A stretch of DNA of 64,000 nt, taken from positions 368,991-432,990 of the forward strand of contig NZ_JAMQOT010000005.1 of assembly GCF_029502005.1 (NCBI RefSeq). The letters are read 5' to 3'. Shown here piece by piece: positions 25,879-34,264 of the stretch (its first letter is position 1; every line of letters starts with the position of its first letter). Both the position numbers and the translations under genes were made by a program. Below the pieces are notes generated by a model. That model was not told the DNA's origin, did no database searches, and saw only the letters and a list, made by a program, of their open reading frames with translations. The DNA is from Natrinema salsiterrestre. GTDB lineage: Archaea > Halobacteriota > Halobacteria > Halobacteriales > Natrialbaceae.

Positions 25879-26568
25879 TCAGGCTTCGACCTCGATGCCG
25901 AGTTCCTCGAGCAGCCTGTCGGCCGCTGCGCTCGAGGAGCCGGGGCCGCGCGCGGTGATGAGGTCGCCGTCGACGGTGACGCTGGTGGCGGCGTCGAGTT
26001 CGGCGTCCCAGTTACCGCCGGCCGCTTTCACTTCCTCTTCGGTCCAGTAGGGCAGTTTCCGGCCGTCGGGCATGCGGTCGGCCTCGTCGACGATGCCCTC
26101 CTCCCACTCGTTGGGGAAGCCGGTCACGTCGCGGCCGTTGACGATGAACGCGCCGTGGCTGTCGCGGGCGAACCCGAGGACGCCGACGGCGTGACAGACG
26201 ACGAGCGCCTTGCCGTCGCCTTCGACGATGTCGCGGAGCAGCTGACGGACGTGTTTGTCCTGATTGATGTCCCAGGCGGTGCCGTGGCCGCCGGGGAGGA
26301 CGACGGCGTCGTACCCCTCGGCGTCGGCCTGTGCGACCGGGATCGGATCGTTCAGTCGCTCGTCGTTCTCGTGAGCGTCCCGGACGCGTTCGATGGTCTC
26401 CTCGTCGACCTGGTCGGGGTCGAGGGATCGCTCGTCGATCACCGGCGGGCTCCCCGACGGCGTCGCGACCGTGATCTCGACGCCCGCGTCCGAGAGCGTC
26501 TCGAGCGGCTCGACGCATTCTTCTCCCCAGTACCCCTCTTCGCTGACTACGAATAGTGCGTCAGTCAC
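25879..26568 (-). CDS. DJ-1/PfpI-family class I glutamine-amidotransferase-like protein
   Basis: This 229-residue alpha/beta protein has the nucleophile elbow VVCHAVG, with cysteine near residue 125, and an upstream Glu in the SEEGYWGEE region. This matches the large DJ-1/PfpI chaperone-hydrolase subgroup that includes Hsp31 and glyoxalase III. The conserved PGGHG segment is near 94. Such proteins handle methylglyoxal or act in protein repair. The following gene 152 bp away is an Hsp20 on the opposite strand, so both may be stress-related. Confidence 0.85.
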   Translation of the reverse strand: MTDALFVVSEEGYWGEECVEPLETLSDAGVEITVATPSGSPPVIDERSLDPDQVDEETIERVRDAHENDERLNDPIPVAQADAEGYDAVVLPGGHGTAWDINQDKHVRQLLRDIVEGDGKALVVCHAVGVLGFARDSHGAFIVNGRDVTGFPNEWEEGIVDEADRMPDGRKLPYWTEEEVKAAGGNWDAELDAATSVTVDGDLITARGPGSSSAAADRLLEELGIEVEA

Positions 26569-26720
26569 GCCCGGCCCTACGAGCGGGACGGTAAAAACGA
26601 CCAGCCCTTCACTCAGTTCTGCCGGAAATTTACGCGCGAACGGATTAGTGTAACGGATCGTCAGTCCGACGGAGGGTGGCCTTTTTCGCTATCGGTCCCG
26701 TATACTCGGTAGGTGATACC

Positions 26721-27182
26721 ATGGCAGACCGCTCCCGTCCGTTCGACGGTATCGACGAACTGCTCGACAGACTGAACCGCCAGATCGAAACGGCGGCCCG
26801 ATCGTGGGAAACGCAGGTCGATAACCGGAGCCAGCTCGATCTCTCGATGGGTGGTTCGGAGACGAGCCTCGACCTCGCGGACGAAGGCGACGAGTTCGTC
26901 GTCACGATCGACGTGCCCGGGTACGAAAGCGACGACCTCGAGTTGCGGCTTCGCGGCGACACGCTGGCCGTCTCCGGTGAGCGAGAGCACCAGCAGGAGG
27001 CCGGCGACGAGGGGAATTACATCCGGCGCGAGCGGAAGACGCAATCGTTCAGCCGACAGCTTCGGCTGCCGGACCCGGTCGACGTCGACGACGTGGCGGC
27101 CAGCGTCAACAACGGGATTCTGACGATCCACCTCCCGAAACGCGAGTCGAGCGAGGAGGCGCGCTCGATCGACATCGAGTAG
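26721..27182 (+). CDS. hsp20: Hsp20/alpha-crystallin small heat-shock protein
   Basis: This 153-residue ATP-independent holdase has an N-terminal helical arm, an alpha-crystallin domain from about residue 50 (EFVVTIDVPGYESDDLELRL) to about 135, and an I-x-I/V-like end in LTIHLPK. I start at ATG 26721, 3 nt after an AGGTGAT stretch at 26711-26717 that resembles a Shine-Dalgarno; the open frame before it is noise. The DJ-1/PfpI gene lies divergent to it. Length is typical of archaeal small heat-shock proteins. Confidence 0.92.
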   Translation: MADRSRPFDGIDELLDRLNRQIETAARSWETQVDNRSQLDLSMGGSETSLDLADEGDEFVVTIDVPGYESDDLELRLRGDTLAVSGEREHQQEAGDEGNYIRRERKTQSFSRQLRLPDPVDVDDVAASVNNGILTIHLPKRESSEEARSIDIE

Positions 27183-27218
27183 CGAACCGTCGCTCGCGCC
27201 GATCGATCGAGTCCGCGC

Positions 27219-28217
27219 TCAATCGTCGAGGTTCAGCGCGTCGAAGAAGCGACGAGTGATCCTCCCGCCGACGAACGCGAGCAGTTCGTCGTCGTCCTCG
27301 CCGTGATCGGCGAAGAGGCCGAGTTCGATCCGGCCGCCGGCCATGTCGTGGTGGCCGCCGACCGCGCCGAGTTCGTCGAACCCCGCTTCGAGCGTTTCGC
27401 CCATATTGACCCGCGGGTCGATCGAGCGACCGCTGAGACGGATCGCGTCCTCGACGATCCCGTAGACCAACACCGTGTCCACGCCCTCGAGGTTGAGCAG
27501 GTAGTCCGCGGCCTGGGGAAGCGCGTCCGTCTCCCCGGTCTCGCCGACGCTCGCGACGAGCGACGATCCCCGGCGCTCCCGACTCGCGATCGCGCGTCCG
27601 ATCGCGTCGAGCGTCCCCGGGGAGAACGCGCTGCCGTACAGTTGCTCGAGGATCTCGAGTTCCGCGTCGGGGTAGACCGCGAGGGCGGCCTCGTACTCGC
27701 GCCGCGTGGGTTCGCGAACGAAGTCGAGGCGCTCGCGATGGAGCGCGAAGAGCAACGCGGAGGCGAGCCGCGTCGTCAGATCGACCTCGAGGTCCCGGAG
27801 ATACTCGATGAAGATGGTCGCCGTCGCGCCGTACCCGTCGCGGACGTCCTCGAACGGCGCGTGAGCCGACTCACCGGGGTGGTGATCGACGACGACGTCC
27901 GGCGTGACGCTCGCCGGCACTTCGGTGTTCGCTCCCGGTCTGGTGTGGTCCACGAACCCCACGCTGTCGTAGTCCTCGATCGTCGTTTTCGATAGCGTCT
28001 GGAGACTGATATCGAGCAAGTTGACGAACGCGCGGTTTTGCTGGTGAGAGATCTCGCCGCCGTAGGCGATCGTCACGTCCTCGACCTCGTATTCGCGGGC
28101 GATCGCCTCGAGTGCGAGCGCGCTGGCGAGACAGTCCGGATCGGGGTTGTCGTGACAGACGATCGCCAGCGAGTCGGTCCGCTCGAGGACGGACACGAGT
28201 TCGTCCGCGCGTGACAT
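27219..28217 (-). CDS. DHH-family phosphoesterase
   Basis: This 332-residue protein has the DHH/DHHA1 architecture. The first metal motif is DNPDPDC near residue 23, then GFVDHTRPGA near 90 and the DHH motif VVDHHPGES near 110. The C-terminal DHHA1 domain has a GGHHDMAGG signature near 280. Family members include nanoRNases, RecJ-like nucleases and cyclic-dinucleotide phosphodiesterases. No membrane segment or RecJ OB domain is present, so it may be a NrnA-like oligoribonuclease. It converges with Hsp20 across 36 bp. Confidence 0.9.
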   Translation of the reverse strand: MSRADELVSVLERTDSLAIVCHDNPDPDCLASALALEAIAREYEVEDVTIAYGGEISHQQNRAFVNLLDISLQTLSKTTIEDYDSVGFVDHTRPGANTEVPASVTPDVVVDHHPGESAHAPFEDVRDGYGATATIFIEYLRDLEVDLTTRLASALLFALHRERLDFVREPTRREYEAALAVYPDAELEILEQLYGSAFSPGTLDAIGRAIASRERRGSSLVASVGETGETDALPQAADYLLNLEGVDTVLVYGIVEDAIRLSGRSIDPRVNMGETLEAGFDELGAVGGHHDMAGGRIELGLFADHGEDDDELLAFVGGRITRRFFDALNLDD

Positions 28218-28433
28218 ACCCGAGATACGCGGACGAGCCGCTTGAATCCCGCGTCGTCTCTCAGTAGTGCTGAACGTCGTCGCGATCGATCACCGAGCTG
28301 ATCAGTTCCCGTCGTGCGCGGTCCCCGTTCCGGATCACTGTCGGCATCTCGGTCGGCGTCGAGTTAGCGAACTGCAATGAACGATCGTTACCAAGTGTAC
28401 AGTTATTTCACAGCGGCCAACAGAGGGAAGAGT

Positions 28434-29612
28434 ATGCGAGACGCCTACCTCGTCGGCGCGGGACAGTCGGATTACGGGGCCTTCCCGTCGGAAAGCTACC
28501 GGTCACTGTTCCGCACGGCGTTCGAAGCGGCGACGGACAGCGTTCCGAACGGACTCGAGGCCGCGGACGTCGACGAAGCGTTCGTCGGCAACCTCGGCGT
28601 CGGCGGCCGGCAACTCGGCCTCTCCGGGCCGGCGGTAACCGAACACGTCGGTCTCGACGGCGTCCCCTGTACTCGGGTCGAAAACGCCTGCGCGGCCAGC
28701 GGGTTCGCCGTCAGACAGGCCGTTCAGGCCGTCAAATCCGGGATGGCCGACGTCGTCCTCGCGGGCGGCTTCGAGATCATGTCCGACATGAGTTCGGACG
28801 CGACGAAGTACTGGCTCGGCGTCTCCGGCGAAACCGAGTGGGAGCGACTCTCCGGGACCACGTTCTCGGGCGTCTACGCCCAGATGGCCAGCGTCCACAT
28901 GGAGCGCTACGGCACCACGCGCGAACAGCTCTCGCGGGTCGCCGTCAAGAACCACGCCAACGGCGCGAAGAACCCCCACGCGCAGCTGGGCTTCGAGTGT
29001 TCGCTCGAGGACGCGCAGTCCGCTCCGGTCGTCGCGGACCCGCTCAACCTCTATCACTGCTGTCCGACCTCCGACGGCGCGGCCTGCGCGCTGATCGTCA
29101 GCGAGGACGTCGTCGACGACTACACGGACGATCCGATCCGGGTTGCAGGCGTCGGTGCCGGCAGCGACACCGTCGGCCTCTTCCAGCGCGACACCTACAC
29201 CGGCGTCCCCGCGAGCCAGCGAGCGGCCGAGTCGGCTTACGAGATGGCCGACGTCGAACCCGACGAGCTGGACTTCGCGGAGGTCCACGACTGTTTCGCC
29301 ATCGCGGAACTGCTGGCCTACGAGGATCTCGGCTTCTGCGAGAGAGGCGAAGCCGGTGACCTCATCGAATCGGGCGCGACCGAACTGGGCGGCGAACTCC
29401 CGGTCAACACCTCCGGCGGGCTCAAGTCCAAGGGTCACCCCATCGGCGCGACGGGTGCCGGCCAGGTCGTCGAGACCTACAAACAGCTTTCCGGCGAGGC
29501 GGGCGAGCGACAGGTCGAGGCCCCAACGCGCGGGCTAACACACAACGTGGGCGGGAGCGGTGGTGCCGCCGTCGTTCACATCTTCGAGAAGGAATCGGGG
29601 GTGGACGCATGA
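28434..29612 (+). CDS. Thiolase-family acyl-CoA acyltransferase (SCP2-thiolase-like)
   Basis: The 392 residues have the catalytic cysteine of thiolases in VENACAASGFA near residue 84 and the C-terminal GGLKSKGHPIGATG histidine motif. They condense or cleave acyl-CoA. I start at ATG 28434, which gives the family-typical MRDAYLVGAGQS beginning. Its stop overlaps the next gene's start (ATGA at 29609-29612), so it is coupled to a thiolase-fold/DUF35 fusion. In archaea, thiolase, HMG-CoA synthase and DUF35 proteins can form one channeling complex, which this operon resembles. Confidence 0.93.
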   Translation: MRDAYLVGAGQSDYGAFPSESYRSLFRTAFEAATDSVPNGLEAADVDEAFVGNLGVGGRQLGLSGPAVTEHVGLDGVPCTRVENACAASGFAVRQAVQAVKSGMADVVLAGGFEIMSDMSSDATKYWLGVSGETEWERLSGTTFSGVYAQMASVHMERYGTTREQLSRVAVKNHANGAKNPHAQLGFECSLEDAQSAPVVADPLNLYHCCPTSDGAACALIVSEDVVDDYTDDPIRVAGVGAGSDTVGLFQRDTYTGVPASQRAAESAYEMADVEPDELDFAEVHDCFAIAELLAYEDLGFCERGEAGDLIESGATELGGELPVNTSGGLKSKGHPIGATGAGQVVETYKQLSGEAGERQVEAPTRGLTHNVGGSGGAAVVHIFEKESGVDA

Positions 29613-31036
29613 GCGCGATCACCGGCGTCGGCGCGTACGCACCGCGGTTCCGCATCAGCGCGGAGGCGTTCGAAGACGCGTGGGGCCAGTTCCACGCCGC
29701 CGGCGTGACCGAGAAGGCCGTTCCCTCGGCCGACGAAGACACCCTGACGATGGGCTACGAAGCCGCGACCCGGGCACTGGAGGCGTCCGAAATCGAGCCC
29801 GCCGAAATCGACTGGCTCGCGTTCGCCTCGTCGCGACCGCCCGAAGCCGAGGAGGACCCCACGGCCAGACTGGGCGCGATGCTCGCCCTCTCCGAGTCGG
29901 CGACCCGGCAGGTGCTCACGGGTAGTACGCGCGCCGGAACCCGCGCGCTCTGGGCCGGGCTGGACGCGCTCGAGGCCGACTCGACGACCGCGCTCGTCGT
30001 CGCGGCCGACGCGCCGAAGGGCGACCCCGACGACGGAACGGACCACGCCGCCGGCGCGGGTGCCGCGGCGTTCGTCCTCGAGAGCGAGGGGGCGGCCGAA
30101 ATCACCGACCGCGCCGAGTACGCCGCACCGTATCCGGGGACTCGATTCCGGACCACCGGTAAGGACGAGACGCAGGGACTCGGCGTCACTCAGTACGACC
30201 GGCAGGCGTTCACCGAGACGATCGGCGGGGCGGTCGACGGCCTCGAGGTCGACCCCGACCCCGAAGCCGTCGCAATGCAGGCCCCCGATGGAAAGCTTCC
30301 GTACCGCGCAGCGGGCGCGGCCGGCGTCGGGACCGACGAAATCCAGGCGGCCGCGACGGTCCACGAACTGGGCGATATCGGCGCGGCGAGTGTCCCTCTG
30401 TCGCTGGCGACCGCGCTCGAGGACGGGTACGGCTCCGTCCTCGCCGTTTCCCACGGCAGCGGTGCCGGGGCCGACGCGTTCGTCGTGGAGGCCGACGGCG
30501 ACGTTCCGGCGGTGACCGCACTCGAAGGCGACGACCCGCTTTCCTACGCCGAATATCTGCGCCAGCGCGGCGTCGTGACCACGGGCCCGCCGTCGGGCGG
30601 CGGCGCGTACGTCAGCGTTCCCTCGTGGCGGCGCTCGATTCCCCAGCGCTACCGGCTCGAGGCCGGACGCTGTTCCGAATGCGGTAGCCTCTCGTTCCCG
30701 CCGGAAGGAGCCTGCGACGAGTGCGGCGCGCTCGCGGAGTACGAGCCCGTCGAACTCGCGGGCGGGGGAACGATCGAGGCCGTCACGACCATTTCGCAGG
30801 GCGGCGCGCCGCCGGAGTTCGCCGAGCAGCAGGCCCGCTCGGGCGACTACGCGGCCGCGATCGTCGCGCTTGAAACCGACAACGGCGACGAGACCGTGAG
30901 CGCTCCGGCGATGGGAACCGACGCGGACCCGGCCGACTTCTCGGTCGGCGACCGGATCGAGACGACGATCCGCCGGATCTACACGCAGGAAGGCGTCACC
31001 CGGTACGGGTTCAAGGTTCGGCCCGTAAGCGAGTAG
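29609..31036 (+). CDS. HMG-CoA-synthase-like thiolase-fold protein fused to DUF35 zinc ribbon/OB domain
   Basis: Residues 1 to about 310 resemble the HMG-CoA synthase fold (ITGVGAYAPRFRIS at the start). Residues 354-374 are a four-cysteine zinc ribbon (CSEC...CDEC), followed by a DUF35-type OB fold to residue 475. No cysteine occurs before residue 354, so the nucleophile of a true HMG-CoA synthase is missing; the usual Cys region reads LTGSTRAGTRAL. The protein is therefore probably a scaffold or non-Cys partner of the coupled thiolase, not the mevalonate enzyme itself. Length 475. Confidence 0.8.
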   Translation: MSAITGVGAYAPRFRISAEAFEDAWGQFHAAGVTEKAVPSADEDTLTMGYEAATRALEASEIEPAEIDWLAFASSRPPEAEEDPTARLGAMLALSESATRQVLTGSTRAGTRALWAGLDALEADSTTALVVAADAPKGDPDDGTDHAAGAGAAAFVLESEGAAEITDRAEYAAPYPGTRFRTTGKDETQGLGVTQYDRQAFTETIGGAVDGLEVDPDPEAVAMQAPDGKLPYRAAGAAGVGTDEIQAAATVHELGDIGAASVPLSLATALEDGYGSVLAVSHGSGAGADAFVVEADGDVPAVTALEGDDPLSYAEYLRQRGVVTTGPPSGGGAYVSVPSWRRSIPQRYRLEAGRCSECGSLSFPPEGACDECGALAEYEPVELAGGGTIEAVTTISQGGAPPEFAEQQARSGDYAAAIVALETDNGDETVSAPAMGTDADPADFSVGDRIETTIRRIYTQEGVTRYGFKVRPVSE

Positions 31037-31066
31037 CGGGCTCGAAACGCAGGACGACTGGGACCC

Positions 31067-31276
31067 CTACGCGGGGAATCCTCGCCCTTCGAGGCGGGGA
31101 GGATGTCGAGACTCGAAGTTCGGCAAGCTTTTTCCGGGAATCAGCTCGGTTTCGCCACAGCACCCACACGCTGCGGGTGCTTCGTACTGGTGACCGCTAT
31201 CGGTCCGTACGGAGACCGTACCGGCGTGCATCGTCTGACAGGCCGTACAGACGTACTTTTCCGGCATCTCTGACAT
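31067..31276 (-). CDS. Small zinc-finger protein
   Basis: The 69 residues have two CxxC pairs (CTACQ near 10 and CGCCGE near 37), enough for one zinc site. A GKSLPNFESRH tail follows. A TATA box (CTTATATC on the minus strand, 31308-31315) sits at leaderless spacing before ATG 31276, which supports a real gene. Haloarchaeal small zinc proteins of this size are common and mostly uncharacterised. It follows the DUF35 fusion convergently. Confidence 0.65.
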   Translation of the reverse strand: MSEMPEKYVCTACQTMHAGTVSVRTDSGHQYEAPAACGCCGETELIPGKSLPNFESRHPPRLEGRGFPA

Positions 31277-31307
31277 GAGCCGTGGAAACAGCTACCCCTG
31301 CTAGCGA

Positions 31308-31315
31308 GATATAAG
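31308..31315 (-). promoter_or_regulatory. TATA box of small zinc protein gene
   Basis: CTTATATC lies 32-39 nt before the ATG at 31276. Transcription would start within a few bases of the start codon. Confidence 0.5.
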
Positions 31316-31385
31316 CGGGGCGTGAACCGCACGCAGACGAGTTGCTCGAATGCATCGAGTCCCCCACCCCAACGGTCGGTCCCAG

Positions 31386-31640
31386 TCAGCGCCTCGTTCG
31401 CCGGGCGAAATCGATCGTCGTTCCCGGCCCCTGCCCCGTGCGGTCGTAGAGCAGGGTCTCGAGGATGGTGGCACAGCTCGTAAACGGTCCGGCGGAATCG
31501 CCCGGAGGGTACTTCGAACGGGGCTGGGCGGCGGCACCGTTTCCGCGCTGGCGATATCCCTCGCGGACGGCGTCGACGTATTCGGCCACTCTCGCGACGT
31601 CGGCGACAGCGTCACTGGACAGGAATAGGGCGTCAGTCAC
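31386..31640 (-). pseudogene. Internally deleted ornithine cyclodeaminase-family gene
   Basis: From GTG 31640 the frame reads like the N-terminus of haloarchaeal ornithine cyclodeaminase/mu-crystallin proteins (TDALFLSSDAV, YVDAVREGYRQRG, SAGPFTS). After about 60 residues it jumps to what looks like the family's extreme C-terminus (LLYDRTG...GTTIDFA) and stops. The NAD-binding middle, some 240 residues, is missing, while the frame is kept. It cannot be an active enzyme. The family assignment comes from memory of homologues. Confidence 0.6.
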
Positions 31641-31705
31641 GGCGGATGGCACGAATCGGAGACGGGAAAAGAACTGAAAGCAAGGGTCGAAAGACAGACT
31701 GGAGA

Positions 31706-31921
31706 TCAGTCGGCGTTCATCGGCGGCCGCGCGGACCGAGGCTCGTCGGCGGTGTCCGCCGGCGTGTTGACGAACATCGCGTGGCCGATGATGCCCATCG
31801 CGACGAGCGAACCGAGCGGTACCGCCGCAGTCAGCGAGATTCCCACGGTCATCAGGGCTGCGGTGATACCGAGCAGTGCGACTGGGATGAGGCCGAGAAC
31901 AATGTCGTAATATCCAGTCAT
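31706..31921 (-). CDS. Small haloarchaeal membrane protein
   Basis: This 71-residue protein has two hydrophobic helices (YDIVLGLIPVALLGITAALM and AVPLGSLVAMGIIGHAMFV) and a short hydrophilic C-terminal tail. CTTATATG on the minus strand (31949-31956) lies 28-35 nt before ATG 31921, the leaderless spacing. The sequence resembles a conserved haloarchaeal DUF of two-helix membrane proteins; function is unknown. Confidence 0.75.
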   Translation of the reverse strand: MTGYYDIVLGLIPVALLGITAALMTVGISLTAAVPLGSLVAMGIIGHAMFVNTPADTADEPRSARPPMNAD

Positions 31922-31948
31922 AATCTAACCTATAGTAGGAGGAATTCC

Positions 31949-31956
31949 CATATAAG
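31949..31956 (-). promoter_or_regulatory. TATA box of the small membrane protein gene
   Basis: CTTATATG stands at the distance expected for a leaderless mRNA starting at ATG 31921. It lies in an AT-richer stretch (31920-31960) that contrasts with its neighbours. Confidence 0.5.
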
Positions 31957-32213
31957 TGTTTCCCATAATCGGCCCGTGGTAGATGGGTTTCTGACTGGCA
32001 TCCAATACAATGGATGTCCATAACTTATGAAGTAGTTATTTTGCTACGGAGAGCGATATTTCGCGGTCTGAATTATCAGGTCGATCGAGATACAGGCGGT
32101 ATCAATCGGTTTGAGTGCCTTTAATCGCCAAGCAGAGGGAGGACACCCAAATAAAACATGCCGTATGAGTCAGAACCAGTATGCGCTCCGGTTCCGAGCG
32201 ACGGCGAGACGGG

Positions 32214-32639
32214 TCACTCCGTCGCAGCGAAGAGCAAAGAATAGCCGAGTCGCCATCCCATCAACACGACCAGAACGGAGGCGGTTATGACGACCGGGAA
32301 CGGCCACGTCGTCCCGCCGTCGAACAACGGGGACCCCCGGATCATGAGTCCGACGTTGGCGGCCGCGATCCAGGTAACGGCCGTCACGCGGAGCCCGTGA
32401 CCGCTCAGTGGACTCTCGAGCGTGTACACTCCCGCGAGCAGTGCAACGGCGAGCCAGCCGACGACGAACGGTGCGATCGTCCCGAGGGATCCGACCGGGT
32501 CGGCGATCGGATCGCCCCCGTGATCGATGTATCCGTACAGAACCATCCCGGCCACGAGAACGACATCGACGAGTCCGGCGACGACACGGTGACGGTCGGG
32601 TGCGCTGTCACGGACCCCGGTCTGAACTGCGGTGTCCAT
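32214..32639 (-). CDS. DUF3054-family membrane protein
   Basis: This 141-residue protein has four hydrophobic helices (RVVAGLVDVVLVAGMVLYGY, IAPFVVGWLAVALLAGVYTL, LRVTAVTWIAAANVGLM, WPFPVVITASVLVVLMGWR). The pattern matches DUF3054, widespread in Actinobacteria and Haloarchaea and of unknown function. I start at ATG 32639; the residues before it are polar and unlike the family. No operon partner is evident. Confidence 0.8.
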   Translation of the reverse strand: MDTAVQTGVRDSAPDRHRVVAGLVDVVLVAGMVLYGYIDHGGDPIADPVGSLGTIAPFVVGWLAVALLAGVYTLESPLSGHGLRVTAVTWIAAANVGLMIRGSPLFDGGTTWPFPVVITASVLVVLMGWRLGYSLLFAATE

Positions 32640-32839
32640 ACCCGACCTCGGTACGGGGGCCCTATTGATGTCTCGGTTCTGCCCGATCACCGGGAACGAG
32701 ATCGATCGGTGGCGAGCGGCGGTCCGGGTCGACAACCGTCCGTCTCACTTTCGATCGGCCGAGAGCGAACCACGATACGAATCGATCCACGACTGTCAGA
32801 AGAAGAACTAATATACGACCACCTCGAACCGAACGCGTG

Positions 32840-33583
32840 ATGGCTGTGGTCAGCGAACATCGGGTCGACTGCGACGGGTGCGGCCGAATGGTTGCGTTCG
32901 AGGAGCTGACACCAGTGACGATGCCGGACGGCGAACAGGTCGTGTGCTGTCCGGAGTGTGAGCCCCACGCCAGAGCGACCGCGCGGAACGAGAACTCGCT
33001 CGACCAGCGACGGGACGCCTGCGACGGCTGTACCGGCACCTATCTCACGGAGGACCTCGAGGACGTGGTGCTCAAAGACGGGACCGTACTGACCTGTTGT
33101 CCGGAGTGTGCGGCCGAAGCCCCGGACGGTGACGACGCGGCCGCCGGAGACGGGACGGCAGGTACTGCGACCGGTTCGAAGGCGACGACCGACTCCGACC
33201 GGACCGCGACCAGATGGACGGCGACGGCCGAGTCGGACCGCTCCGCCACCGACGACACCGACGCGGACGAAACCCTCTGTAGCCAGTGTCGAGAGTGGGT
33301 CTCCGAGGAACGCTTTCGGATCACCACGATCGACGATCGGACGGAGACGCTCTGCGCCGACTGCAAGGCCGACGCCGAGGAGAAGGGGATCGTCGCCGAC
33401 GTCGCCATGCGAGAGACGCGAGCCCGCGAGGTACTCGGCGTCGATGCGAACGCGAGCGACGGCGCGATCCGCGAGGCGTTTCACGAGCAGGTGAAACGCG
33501 CCCATCCGGACCGGGAAAGCGGGAGCAAATCGGCGTTCAAACTCGTGAACGAGGCCTACGAGCGGCTCCGGGTGGACGACTGA
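32840..33583 (+). CDS. J-domain protein with three N-terminal zinc-binding modules
   Basis: The 247 residues carry three two-CxxC modules: C11/C14/C37/C40, C61/C64/C87/C90 and C147/C150/C172/C175. A C-terminal DnaJ domain follows (about 193-246) with the HPD loop at 222-224. The order zinc modules first, J-domain last is reversed from DnaJ. It should bind an Hsp70 (DnaK) through HPD, with the zinc modules choosing clients. The last 28 bp overlap the 3' end of the opposing TIR gene. I start at ATG 32840; GTG 32837 is next to it. Confidence 0.85.
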   Translation: MAVVSEHRVDCDGCGRMVAFEELTPVTMPDGEQVVCCPECEPHARATARNENSLDQRRDACDGCTGTYLTEDLEDVVLKDGTVLTCCPECAAEAPDGDDAAAGDGTAGTATGSKATTDSDRTATRWTATAESDRSATDDTDADETLCSQCREWVSEERFRITTIDDRTETLCADCKADAEEKGIVADVAMRETRAREVLGVDANASDGAIREAFHEQVKRAHPDRESGSKSAFKLVNEAYERLRVDD

Positions 33584-34194
33584 GCCGTCACGCCGTCCTC
33601 GCGGCCGACGAAACCGATCGTCGCCGGGTTGAAGTAGTACCTCGAGCCACAGACCGTACACGACGTCGTCAGGTGTTTGCCGTGGCTGTGAAGTTTCCAG
33701 AGTTTCGTCTGCCCCTGCTCAAGTTCGAGCGTTACCGGCTGGTCACAGTCGGGGACCGTACACGGGAACCGAATGTACCAGTTCGGGACCGACAGCGCGC
33801 CCAGCGGAGCGAGCTCGCTCCGGAGCCGACACAGCAGGTTGAAAATCGTAAACGTCAGATTGTTCCGATCGATCGCCACGCCCTCGACGTCGCCGATGAA
33901 CCCGCGGCGATTGCGATCCTCGTCGTGGAGCGGCAGAACGGGGATGCCCTTGGCCACCGCGTAGCCGATCTCCTGATTGATCCACCGGTTCTCGGCCGCG
34001 TCTTCCGTTAGCACTGCGACGACGACGTCACTGTTGGCGAGTCGGCCCTCGAGTCGCGTTCGCGACCGGCCGGACTCGATCTCCTCGAGCGCGATGTGGA
34101 CGCCGAACGGGAAGTTCTTGACCGTCGAGAACAGATCCTGGACGAGTTCGAGATCGCCGGGCGCATGAGAAACGTACACCTGTTCTCCGGTCAT
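33556..34194 (-). CDS. TIR-domain protein with C-terminal zinc ribbon
   Basis: The 212-residue protein starts with a TIR domain (VYVSHAPGDLELVQDLF; conserved SDVVVAVLTEDAAENRWINQE). The putative NADase glutamate is E75 in WINQEIGYAV. After about 130, cysteines C145, C150, C179 and C182 form a probable zinc site. TIR proteins of prokaryotes often cleave NAD+ in antiphage defence, or act as signalling scaffolds; which applies is unknown. No partner such as Thoeris ThsA is adjacent. It overlaps the J-domain gene tail-to-tail by 28 bp, unusual in this spaced genome. Confidence 0.8.
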   Translation of the reverse strand: MTGEQVYVSHAPGDLELVQDLFSTVKNFPFGVHIALEEIESGRSRTRLEGRLANSDVVVAVLTEDAAENRWINQEIGYAVAKGIPVLPLHDEDRNRRGFIGDVEGVAIDRNNLTFTIFNLLCRLRSELAPLGALSVPNWYIRFPCTVPDCDQPVTLELEQGQTKLWKLHSHGKHLTTSCTVCGSRYYFNPATIGFVGREDGVTAQSSTRSRS

Positions 34195-34264
34195 TGAGTC
34201 GTCTACGATAAGCAGGTTTGTGAGCCATTATTAATCTACCTCTCTTTCGTATTTATTGCCGCTC

